From NCBI GenBank assembly GCA_013289015.1, contig JABDAV010000019.1, positions 1 through 39,955 of the forward strand: a DNA stretch of 39,955 nt, written 5' to 3'. A program made the translations under genes and the position numbers. The stretch comes from Bacteroidota bacterium (GTDB lineage: Bacteria > Bacteroidota > Bacteroidia > Chitinophagales > Chitinophagaceae). Shown in pieces: positions 26,470-34,211 of the stretch (within the stretch, counting starts at the first letter, position 1; every line of letters begins with the position of its first letter). The notes beneath the pieces were generated by a model. The model was not told the DNA's origin. It worked only from the letters and a program-made list of their open reading frames with translations, and did not search any database.

Positions 26470-26847
26470 ATGAAATACAAAATTAATTCTAAGAAAGTCT
26501 ATCATGAAACAATGCTGGCAATATATAAGCTGATGGATAAAGGTGAAGCCAACTTATCTGCTGCAGAGCTTAAAAAGCTTGCAGCTATGTCGGCGGGCGC
26601 TGAAAAATATGAAGATGAAGTATTGGGTTTAAAACCTAAAAAGAATCCAGAAAACTTTATTGAGGTAATAGAATTGAAAATGTTTGAAAGCAAGCTAACC
26701 CAAACAAAACTGGCTGCGGAAATTGGATTAAGACAATCGAAAGTTTCAGAAATTTTATCGGGAAAACGTAAACCTAATCTACCTTTTTTGAAGGGCGTAC
26801 ATAAGGTGTTAAAAATTGATGCTAATTTTCTTTTAGAACATGTTTAA
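26470..26847 (+). CDS. higA: HigA-family antitoxin, XRE-type DNA-binding protein
   Basis: 125 aa from the ATG at 26470; a GTG at 26464, overlapping the higB stop, is a possible alternative start. N-terminal part (1-55) of the HigA type with helices NSKKVYHETMLAIYKLMDKGE; C-terminal XRE helix-turn-helix at about 76-98 (LTQTKLAAEIGLRQSKVSEIL). It neutralises HigB and represses the operon. A GAGGCTGT/ACAGCCTC hairpin follows 91 nt downstream. Confidence 0.93.
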   Translation: MKYKINSKKVYHETMLAIYKLMDKGEANLSAAELKKLAAMSAGAEKYEDEVLGLKPKKNPENFIEVIELKMFESKLTQTKLAAEIGLRQSKVSEILSGKRKPNLPFLKGVHKVLKIDANFLLEHV

Positions 26848-26938
26848 TGCTTAAAATTCTTGTGCAACTGTACAATAGTAAAACCTTTCACTTAAACGTT
26901 GCTGAATTAAACTATTCTTATATAATTAAAAAATAAGT

Positions 26939-26971
26939 GAGGCTGTCCCAATCCGGGCACAGCCTCTTCTA
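26939..26971 (+). terminator. Terminator-like hairpin downstream of higBA
   Basis: GAGGCTGTCCC / GGGCACAGCCTC (26939-26949, 26955-26966) pair with one bulged base; a weak T-rich tail follows. The GAGGCTGT core resembles the ends of the IS remnant near 17.3 kb, but there is no transposase trace here. Confidence 0.5.
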
Positions 26972-27401
26972 AAACTTTTCTTCCCAATACTGATTGCTTT
27001 ACTTTCCGGTTAACCAAAGCATCACTGACCAAAAAGTATAAGTTGCAATAAGCATATATAGCAGTCATTTAAGAACTGCTTCATTGTAGTCTTTTCATTG
27101 TACTCCGGTAAAACAAGTGTCGTTCCTAATGTGTCACACTTAGGCTTTTTAATGTTAAAATTCATTTTTAATACAGTGTATCAAATCGTATCAAAAAGCA
27201 TCAAAAAAAATTTACACTTTATTCAATTTTACTAAACTTAATCAATTTTAGTAACTGTTTTAATTCATTTGTTAAAGACACTGTAGTTGATCATGATCAA
27301 AATTGAATCATGTGGCTGCATGTTACACCAGCCTTACTAATTTTGATATAGGATGATTCTTTTTATAAGCATAATTAAAGGAATAATAGTTTAAGAAATC
27401 A
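26972..27401. promoter_or_regulatory. Regulatory-looking non-coding tract upstream of yhcG
   Basis: No convincing gene in 430 nt. It contains three helically phased 10-nt repeats (27178-27207: GTATCAAATC, GTATCAAAAA, GCATCAAAAA), the inverted repeat TTACTAAA-N10-TTTAGTAA (27229-27236, 27247-27254) and the perfect 14-bp palindrome TTGATCATGATCAA (27287-27300). The density of symmetric sites suggests control of the yhcG gene or remnants of another element's regulatory region. Confidence 0.45.
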
Positions 27402-28525
27402 ATGCCAACTAATAACACATACAGCCAATTTGTACAGCAAGTAAAGCAACAGATTCTTGAAAGTCGTTACCAGGCTGCAAAGCTTGTAAATAGAGAACTA
27501 TTGCTGTTATATTACAACATTGGTAAAATGTTGTATCAAAAAATAAAACAAGCGAAATGGGGAGATAAAGTGCTGCAAAACATTTCTGCTGATTTGCAAA
27601 AAGAGTTGCCGGGACTTAAAGGATTTTCTCAGCGAAATCTAAAAAAGATGCGGCAGTTTTATGAAGAATATCGACAACTTCCAATTGGGCCGTTGACAAC
27701 GGCCCAATTGGAAACCACTTCAAAAAGGCAGACAGTATCTGTCGATGCAGTTGTAACACAGCAAATACAAAAGAAGGAAAAAGAGCCGTTGACAACGGCC
27801 CAAATAGAACCGGAAGTTATTAAAACTTTTTTCTCAATCAGTTTTACACACCATGTATTGTTGATTGCAATTAAAAACACAACTGAGCGCTTTTTTTACA
27901 TGCAGCAAGCCGCAGCATATCACTGGACCGTCAACCTCTTGCAATATCACATCGAGAGCGATCTCTATCATCAAAAAGGAAAACTGCCTAATAATTTCAC
28001 AACGACATTGCCACAAAAATTAGCGGCTCATGCTTTGGATGCATTTAAAGATGAATACCTGCTGGATTTCATCAATATAAATCCGGAAGAAGATGAGCGC
28101 GTACTGGAACAGGAAATTGTCAATAACATAAAACATTTTATTCTTTCATTAGGCACAGGTTTTTCTTTTATAGGTAATCAACACAGGCTTGTTGTGGATG
28201 AAGAAGAATTTTTTACTGACTTGCTTTTCTTTAATCGCAACCTGCAATGTCTTGTTGCTATCGAATTGAAAAAAGGAAAGTTTAAACCAGAATATGCAGG
28301 TAAGCTCAACTTTTAAATGCACTGGATGAACAGGAAAAGTTGCCAAATGAAAACAACAGCATTGGTATTATACTTTGCAAAGAAAAAAGTAATAAAATAG
28401 TTGAATATGCATTCAAGTCCATTGATAAATCAATGGGCGTTGCAACATATAAAACAAGCAGGCACTTACCATCACAGTTTAAAAAGGTATTGCCCAATGC
28501 TGAAGCTTTAAAAAAGCTATTGTAA
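27402..28525 (+). pseudogene. YhcG/DUF1016 PDDEXK-type nuclease gene, frameshifted
   Basis: Member of the YhcG (DUF1016) family, which has an N-terminal DNA-binding DUF1016_N domain (here about residues 8-90, QVKQQILESRYQAAKLVNRE to LKKMRQFYEEY) and a C-terminal PDDEXK nuclease domain (about 145-305, with VLLIAIKNTTERFFY and DLLFFNRNLQCLVAIELKKGKFKPEYAGK, holding the D...ExK core). The frame stops at TAA 28314-28316 after KPEYAGKLNF. The next frame continues at once LNALDEQEKLPNENNSIGI and IVEYAFKSIDKSMGVATYK to 28525, the normal family C-terminus. A 4-bp deletion near 28310 explains it. The catalytic core is complete, so a truncated 304-aa product may still be made. The linker carries an odd palindrome, listed separately. 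Confidence 0.85.
27679..27713. repeat. 35-nt near-perfect palindrome inside yhcG
   Basis: 17-bp arms around a single central A at 27696, core GGGCCGTTG-A-CAACGGCCC. Part of it (GCCGTTGACAACGGCCCAA) recurs exactly at 27785-27803, 96 nt or 32 codons downstream, in frame. Both copies encode PLTTAQ in the linker between the two domains of the protein. Confidence 0.8.
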
Positions 28526-28651
28526 TAGAATCAAAGCAAGTTACATGCGGTTATTTAAGATTGAAAATTTGAGCTTATAGTACAAACCATATTAAGCTCA
28601 ATTGTTTTAATAATAGTTATTTCTTAATCGTGAAAATGAAAATGTGTAGTT

Positions 28652-28981
28652 ATGCAAGACGTTCCAATGTTATTTCCAATGGCTCCGGCGGAGTTCTGGA
28701 AACAGATTAAAACAACAATCGAAGAAGTTGTCAATGAAAAAATTAATCAATCATTTCAACCACCACCAACAACAAGTCACTTACCTGAAAAAGCATTGCT
28801 GAAAGCCAGTGATATTTGCGCAATATTCCAGGTATCAAAACCAACGCTGTATGATTGGTTGAAGCAAGAAAAACTAAGAAGCTTTAAGATCAAATCGCGA
28901 CGGTACTTTTTAAGGTCTGATATTGAAGTTATGATACGGCAGGAAACCGCTGCTGTTTCTCCAAAATCTGATGTTCAATAA
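28652..28981 (+). CDS. Excisionase-like helix-turn-helix protein
   Basis: 109 aa. The C-terminal half (LLKASDICAIFQVSKPTLYDWLKQEKLRSFKIKSRRYFLRSDIEVMI, quoted here only as a span at about residues 50-97) is a MerR-like HTH_17 domain of the kind found in excisionases and small regulators of mobile elements. The first half has a proline-rich linker. In Bacteroidota mobilizable elements such a gene commonly lies just before the mob region, as here. It may help excision or regulate mob genes. Confidence 0.8.
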   Translation: MQDVPMLFPMAPAEFWKQIKTTIEEVVNEKINQSFQPPPTTSHLPEKALLKASDICAIFQVSKPTLYDWLKQEKLRSFKIKSRRYFLRSDIEVMIRQETAAVSPKSDVQ

Positions 28982-29654
28982 CATCAAATCCGGCATCCGG
29001 CAAAGGTGAAAAACATCATTTTTTGTGCATTGAATTCACCCTTGCCGATGCCTCAATTTCCGCAAGCATTAAAGACATACAAAATTTTTCTTTTCACCAG
29101 CACTACGGGCAATTAGCAAAGCCCTTGTGCCCGTGAAAAAGATGCACTCAATTTCATCGAATAAGGATTCAAAAATGAAGGCGAAAATCAGCGAAAAATC
29201 GTAATGAATTTTTAAAATTTTTCTTTCAACATCATCAGATAAAATTCTTGCTATGGGCTTTCAAATTGTGTTACAAAAAGACAAAACGACATGTGCAATT
29301 TGATGAAAAAATAATTGAATGAAAAACTCTATAAAGAAGGATGATTTTTAATGATGCTTAAGGCAAATTAAGAAGTACAAATTTCAAGTGATTGACTTTA
29401 TTAAGATGAAATTCTTTAAAGCTGCCAATTCTTTCCTTTGAAAAGCTGTAATGACTAAGATTCATTGATTGTAGCAAATAGAGACACTTAAAAATGAAAC
29501 CAGTTATGAATAAGAATGTTCGACAGATTGCTGTCTTTGTTGCAATCGGCCAGATGTTCAATTGTTGCACAATTGCATCCGGCCTCCCATGCCTCGGAAC
29601 TCGGCGGAGGTGATTTTATAAGGTTTTTATTGTTAATGATGTAAAGAAAATGTG
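28982..29654 (+). other. Structured non-coding tract upstream of mobC, candidate oriT region
   Basis: No gene in 673 nt. Main folds: an 18-19 bp imperfect inverted repeat 28992-29010 with 29035-29052 (GGCATCCGGCAAAGGTGAA against TTCACCCTTGCCGATGCC); a stem formed by TTTTCA...CGGGCA with TGCCCGTGAAAA (29091-29139); hairpin GACAG-ATTG-CTGTC (29522-29535); and a two-part stem at 29548-29584. The last two lie 70-130 nt before mobC, the usual place of a transfer origin. Confidence 0.5.
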
Positions 29655-30050
29655 ATGAGTGCAGAAAACATAAACAAGAAAAAAGGCTGGATCAGCTTTC
29701 GTGTAAAGCCTGAAGAATACGATAAGATACACCAGCACTTAAACAGTACAACGCATAGAAAACTCAGCGAATATGCGCGCAAGGTTTTATTAAATAAACC
29801 AGTTACAGTGAAGTATAGAAATCAAACAGCCGATGAAGTTTTGTCAGCTATGATTTTTCTTAAAAATGAACTCAATTCTATCGGTAAAAATTTCAACTAG
29901 GCAGTAAAAAAATTACATACGCTCGACCAAATTTTTGAGTTCAGATTCTGGCTGATAACGCATGAGCCGGACATCAAAATTGCGATGCAAAAAATAGAAG
30001 AAATAAAAACAAAACTCATTCAAATCTATGAACAATGGTTGCGAGAATAA
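29655..30050 (+). pseudogene. mobC: MobC-like relaxosome protein gene with in-frame amber codon
   Basis: Accessory relaxosome protein that helps the relaxase at oriT. The first part (82 codons, ATG at 29655, with a GTG just before) has the ribbon-helix-helix-like start WISFRVKPEEYDKIHQHL and YARKVLLNKPVTVKYRNQ. It ends at TAG 29898-29900 after NSIGKNFN. The same frame then continues AVKKLHTLDQIFEFRFWL to a TAA at 30048-30050. Family members read NFNQAVKKLHTL here, so CAG became TAG: a single nonsense change. The full product would be 131 aa. Its end overlaps mobB by 16 nt. Confidence 0.8.
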
Positions 30051-31279
30051 CAACACCCCATAGCATTCAAAGAGTGCTGAATTATAACGAGCAAAAAATT
30101 AAAAAAAAACAAGCTGAATTATTACATGCAGCGAACTATTTAAAGGATGCTGAACAGCTAAATTTTTATGATAAACTCAAGCGGTTTACAAACCTTATAC
30201 ATCTGAATGAAAGAGCTAAAACAAACACGTTGCATATCTCCTTAAATTTTCATAATTCGGACATGCTGTCCAAAGAAAAAATAACAGAGATAGCTGTCGA
30301 ATACATGGATAAAATTGGCTTTTGCAAACAGCCGTTTTTGGTATACCAGCATCATGATGCAGGGCATCCGCATTTGCATATAGTAACAACGAATATTAAA
30401 GCAGATGGAAAACGGATTGACACCTTTAATATTGGGCGCAATCAATCGGAAAAAGCAAGAAAGGAAATCGAACAAAAGTTCAGGCTGGTTCAGGCTGAAG
30501 GAAGAAAAATTTCAGGCGAAGAAATAAAGCCGATATCACAAAGAATTCAATATGGCAAATCTGAAACAAAACGAACCATTTCAAATGTGTTGGCCCATGT
30601 ATTGAACAATTATAAATACAACTCACTGGCCGAACTAAATGCCGCACTGCGATTTTATAATGTGGTTGCAGATCGTGGCAGTGAAAACTCCCGGATTTAT
30701 AAAAACAATGGATTAGTATACCGGATCCTGGATGCTAGTGGAAACAAGATCGGTGTGCCGATTAAATCCAGCCTGATCTATAATAAGCCAGGATTAAAAT
30801 TCCTGGAACAAAAATTCCAACAAAACGAATCGATCAAACAACAATATAAGCGTCATGTGCAAGTTGCAATTGATTGGGCGTTTGTTCGAAGAGCAAATCT
30901 TTCTATGAAGGAGCTAACAGATGCGTTAAGCAAAGAACAAATTCGTGTTGTTTTAAGATGCAGCAAAGAAGGTTATTTATATGGGATAACCTATGTTGAT
31001 TTTAAAACAAGATGTGTTTTTAACGGAAGTGATCTGGGCAAAGAATATAGTGCTAAAGGATTACTGGAAAGATGTAACAAACAAAGTGAAAAGCCGTTAA
31101 TGCAAAGGCCGTCGTTAAGCCAGGAAATTGGAGATAGATTTGAACATTCGAAAAACCTGCGGCGAGATATCTTAAAAACAGTTGATGAATTAATGAAACC
31201 CGAAATGAATCAAAATGCAAATGAACCCTTTGAGCAAAGACGGTTTAAGAAAAAGAAGATGTTAACGCAAAGGATATAA
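30035..31279 (+). CDS. mobB: MobB-type relaxase
   Basis: Relaxase of Bacteroidota mobilizable elements (MOBP-like), 414 aa, which nicks oriT and leads the strand into a recipient. The relaxase domain occupies about residues 1-250: a candidate nucleophile Tyr18 (VLNYNEQKIKK), and the metal-binding histidine motif GHPHLHIVTTN with His111, His113 and His115. The C-terminal part is basic and probably contacts DNA or the coupling protein. The ATG at 30035 lies inside the end of mobC, so the two were translationally coupled; the amber in mobC may lower mobB expression. The frame itself is intact. No coupling protein or type IV secretion genes are in the window, so transfer would need a helper. Confidence 0.92.
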   Translation: MVARITTPHSIQRVLNYNEQKIKKKQAELLHAANYLKDAEQLNFYDKLKRFTNLIHLNERAKTNTLHISLNFHNSDMLSKEKITEIAVEYMDKIGFCKQPFLVYQHHDAGHPHLHIVTTNIKADGKRIDTFNIGRNQSEKARKEIEQKFRLVQAEGRKISGEEIKPISQRIQYGKSETKRTISNVLAHVLNNYKYNSLAELNAALRFYNVVADRGSENSRIYKNNGLVYRILDASGNKIGVPIKSSLIYNKPGLKFLEQKFQQNESIKQQYKRHVQVAIDWAFVRRANLSMKELTDALSKEQIRVVLRCSKEGYLYGITYVDFKTRCVFNGSDLGKEYSAKGLLERCNKQSEKPLMQRPSLSQEIGDRFEHSKNLRRDILKTVDELMKPEMNQNANEPFEQRRFKKKKMLTQRI

Positions 31280-31356
31280 GCTTATAGCTTTATAAGCATT
31301 ACTTGTAATTTTCAATTCGAATCCTTAGTTTTATCACTGTATCTAAACCAACTGCG

Positions 31357-31766
31357 TTGCCTAACCAGAATCCAGAACAACTTGCACGTGATGAAATTGA
31401 TAAGCAGTTAAAAGCTTGCGGCTGGATCATTCAATCTAAAAATCAAATCAATCTTAATGCGGGTTTAGGCGTTGCAGTGAGAGAATACCAAACGGATATT
31501 GGGCCTGCAGATTATGTTTTGTTTGCTGATAAAAACCGGTTGGCATCATTGAAGCAAAGCGCTCAGAAGAGGGCGCACGTCTTACCATGCATGAAGACCA
31601 GAGCGAAGGTTACGCGGCTGCAAAACTCAAATATTTAGACAATGAAATGCTTCCGTTCGTTTATGAAAGCACCGGTGATGTAACGAGGTTTACAGATTAC
31701 CGGGATAAGAAACCGCGTTCAAGACCTGTATTTACTTTTCATCGTCCTGAAAGGGCACTTGTATAA
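31357..31766 (+). pseudogene. hsdR: 5' fragment of a type I restriction enzyme R subunit
   Basis: The first 59 codons from a TTG at 31357 (NPEQLARDEIDKQLKACGW, GLGVAVREYQTDIGPADYVLF) match the N-terminus of HsdR. A one-base deletion in an A-run at about 31531-31535 shifts the frame. The continuing frame reads PVGIIEAKRSEEGARLTM, GYAAAKLKYLDNEMLPFVYE, TGDVTRFTDYRDKKPRSRP and FHRPERALV, then TAA at 31764. The endonuclease EAK motif is present, but everything after HRPE (helicase motor, some 750 residues) is missing. The break coincides with a perfect inverted repeat. No hsdM or hsdS is present. A dead remnant. Confidence 0.85.
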
Positions 31767-31812
31767 ATCATTTTGAAGATAACTATTTATGGATTCAAAA
31801 TGATTTATACAA
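31759..31812. repeat. Perfect 19-bp inverted repeat at the hsdR breakpoint
   Basis: TTGTATAAATCATTTTGAA (31759-31777) and its exact reverse complement (31794-31812), separated by 16 nt. It is AT-rich and overlaps the last codons of the hsdR fragment. It may be a terminator for the pbpC operon on the minus strand (52 nt downstream of its stop) or a scar of the rearrangement. Confidence 0.75.
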
Positions 31813-31863
31813 AAATTGCTTAAGCTTGTTTTACAATGTTATTTTGAAACATCGAACCCTTCG

Positions 31864-34191
31864 CTAATTCATCAATTTAACTTTTATTTCAATATTTGTA
31901 TTTCTTCCTTTATCATCTGCACATGAAATTTTTATGTTTGTTGTATTTGGATTAAAAAACATTTTTTGTTCCGGATTTGCTTCAGAAAAAAACCGGTCAT
32001 TGATATACCAATACACTTTTGAAACATCGCCTGCAGTCGAACAGGACAAGGCAAGTTGCTGTTCTTGTTTATCCATAATAATATAAACCCCTCCATTAAA
32101 CAATGAATTAATTACAGGTGCATGGCCATTGAAAGCTCTTGTACACACAGGATTATGCTGCGGAATTTTTTCATAAGCAATATGATTAGCATTATAATAA
32201 GCTGCGAGCCGTGAAGATATGTTTTCAAAATATTTTGTTTTATAATCGCCCGATGGCAAACAGGATGTGCAATAAGAATACTTTTCATCAGAAGACACAT
32301 ATACTTCTTTTAAATGATCACATCGTTCGTTACTAGAAACACCAGGTATATAATAATCCATCACCTGTTCGTTGCAAAAATCGTTTGGTATTTCTCCTGT
32401 TTTTGAACAAACCAACCTGAATGCTAGATCTTTTGGCGCCTGTTCCCATTCATTATTTGCATTATGATCAATTGAATTAAACAACTGGAATAAAAGCGGT
32501 GTTGCAATAGATGCGCCGCTTAAATCTGCCACACCATTCCCTGAAAAATTACCAACCCAAACAGCGATCGTATATGTTTTATTGTAACCGATGCTCCACG
32601 CATCTTTGCGCCCGTATGAAGTGCCTGTTTTCCATGCGATCTTTGGAATATTTTCTGCTTCATCATAAGCATTTGGTAAATCAGGACGATGCAATGTTGA
32701 AAGTATTTGCGTAAGCATAAAATCTGCTGCAGGCGATAAAATTTCAGTACCATGTAACGCAGAATTATTAACCTGCGATGAATCCTTTATTATCCATTGC
32801 AGCGGATAATATTTTCCATCATTTGCAAATGAACTGTATAAAGCGGCTAACTCATCAAGCCTTACACTGCAACCGCCAAGAATTATAGAGAGGCCTTCTT
32901 TTTGCCTGTTCTGCCATGCATTGTTAAAGCCGGCAACGGCAAGCTTGCTGACGAAATTTTTAACGCCTAACTGATTTAATAATTCTACTGCGGGAATGTT
33001 AAGCGAGTTTTTCAAAGCGTCTTCTGCTGTAACATTTCCTCTGAAATTCAGGTCATAATTTTCCGGGGCATATCCTGCAATATTTAAAGGAACATCTTCC
33101 AAAACTGTTTTTGGTGTAATAAGACCTGCATCAAAACAAAGTCCATATAATAAAGGTTTCAGCGTACTGCCCGGAGAACGTAATGCCTGTACGCCATCCA
33201 CTTCGCCATAATTAAACCGGTCATTAAAATCAGGAGAACCAACATAAGCCAACACTTCATGTGTTTTGTTGTTAATCACAATTACTGCAGCATTATTTAT
33301 ACTATGCTCTTTCAGTTGTTGTGCATAATTGCTTACTATCGTTTCCGTTTTTTGCTGAATGTTTTCATCTAACGTGCTGTGCAATTGTGTTTGAGACAAA
33401 TTATTTTTTCTGAGTCGCCACGCAAACTGTGGCACTTCGTTCGGCGCATGCTGCCTCTTTGCTGTTAAAGGTTCATTTATCGCATCATTAATAATGTTAC
33501 CAGGAAACAGTTTTGCATCTTTAAAATTGTTAAGCCATTTATTTCTTTCTCTGATAATAGCTGCATTATTTTTTCCTGGCACCAATGAGTTTGGACGATT
33601 GGGTATCACGCTTAATGCTGTTACTTCAGCCAAAGAAAGTTTATCAGGCGTTTTATTAAAGTACAGCAAGGAAGCTGTTTTTATACCCTGAATATTTCCG
33701 CCATAAGGAAGCAGGTTACAATACAATTCAAAAATTTCATTTTTACTGTAATGCAATTCGAGTTGTTCTGCGCGAACCATTTCAAAACATTTATTAAAAT
33801 AAGTTCTGCTTTCAGGATGCAACATGCGCACCACCTGCATGGAAATAGTTGATGCACCTGATGTTCTTTTTAAATGAAATAGGTTGTTAAAAAATGCTCT
33901 GCTAACGGCAATTAGATTTACACCGGGATGGCTATAAAAATATTTATCTTCTTTGTAGAGAATGGCTTTTTTAAACTCGGGTGAAATTTCATTCAGCGAT
34001 GCTTTAATACGCCATTGCTGGTCTTTTGCGAGCCAGGCATGTAATACTTTTCCATTGCGTGATTCAACAACAGGCGAATAAGCAACATCAACACGCAATG
34101 GAAAGATCAAATCAAATAAAAAAAATAAAACCACAAGCGATAAAAATATAACGCCTGCAATCTTTATTGTTTTCAGAATCTTTTTCTTCAC
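31864..34191 (-). CDS. pbpC: Penicillin-binding protein 1C
   Basis: Bifunctional peptidoglycan synthase, 775 aa. An N-terminal membrane anchor (about residues 10-30) is followed by a glycosyltransferase domain with catalytic Glu81 (KEDKYFYSHPG) and ASTISMQVVRML, then a transpeptidase domain with Ser342 (SPGSTLKP), SLN in KNSLNIPAVE and KTGTS. A C-terminal BiPBP_C-type domain is at about 690-775 (GGVYIIMDKQEQQLALSCS). All active residues are present. It begins 20 nt after the alpha-2-macroglobulin gene, the common a2m-pbpC pairing, in which the macroglobulin is thought to guard the periplasm against foreign proteases when the wall is breached and PBP1C repairs it. Confidence 0.95.
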   Translation of the reverse strand: MKKKILKTIKIAGVIFLSLVVLFFLFDLIFPLRVDVAYSPVVESRNGKVLHAWLAKDQQWRIKASLNEISPEFKKAILYKEDKYFYSHPGVNLIAVSRAFFNNLFHLKRTSGASTISMQVVRMLHPESRTYFNKCFEMVRAEQLELHYSKNEIFELYCNLLPYGGNIQGIKTASLLYFNKTPDKLSLAEVTALSVIPNRPNSLVPGKNNAAIIRERNKWLNNFKDAKLFPGNIINDAINEPLTAKRQHAPNEVPQFAWRLRKNNLSQTQLHSTLDENIQQKTETIVSNYAQQLKEHSINNAAVIVINNKTHEVLAYVGSPDFNDRFNYGEVDGVQALRSPGSTLKPLLYGLCFDAGLITPKTVLEDVPLNIAGYAPENYDLNFRGNVTAEDALKNSLNIPAVELLNQLGVKNFVSKLAVAGFNNAWQNRQKEGLSIILGGCSVRLDELAALYSSFANDGKYYPLQWIIKDSSQVNNSALHGTEILSPAADFMLTQILSTLHRPDLPNAYDEAENIPKIAWKTGTSYGRKDAWSIGYNKTYTIAVWVGNFSGNGVADLSGASIATPLLFQLFNSIDHNANNEWEQAPKDLAFRLVCSKTGEIPNDFCNEQVMDYYIPGVSSNERCDHLKEVYVSSDEKYSYCTSCLPSGDYKTKYFENISSRLAAYYNANHIAYEKIPQHNPVCTRAFNGHAPVINSLFNGGVYIIMDKQEQQLALSCSTAGDVSKVYWYINDRFFSEANPEQKMFFNPNTTNIKISCADDKGRNTNIEIKVKLMN

Positions 34192-34211
34192 GCTATAATT
34201 ACAATGTAATA

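Noticed and set aside
26939..26966. GAGGCTGT...ACAGCCTC as a second insertion-sequence relic
   Set aside because: The two arms are only 12 nt apart and enclose no coding trace; a terminator for higBA is simpler.
27022..27165. Minus-strand frame of 47 residues beginning MNFNIKKPKCDTLG
   Set aside because: No ribosome binding site, no recognisable family, and it runs through a region rich in regulatory repeats; likely chance.
29898..29900. Reassignment of TAG to an amino acid in this genome
   Set aside because: nuoK (TAG at 1546), the spt-like gene (TAG at 9307) and higB (TAG at 26462) end in TAG at their expected family lengths, so TAG is a normal stop here.
31313..31335. TTCGAATCC followed by a CTAACTCT-like run, resembling the tRNA-Ser 3' end and thus a possible right attachment site
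   Set aside because: Only nine consecutive bases match and TTCGAATCC is the generic T-loop sequence; the rest agrees in about half the positions. No better repeat of the tRNA end was found up to 31864, so the right border is left open.
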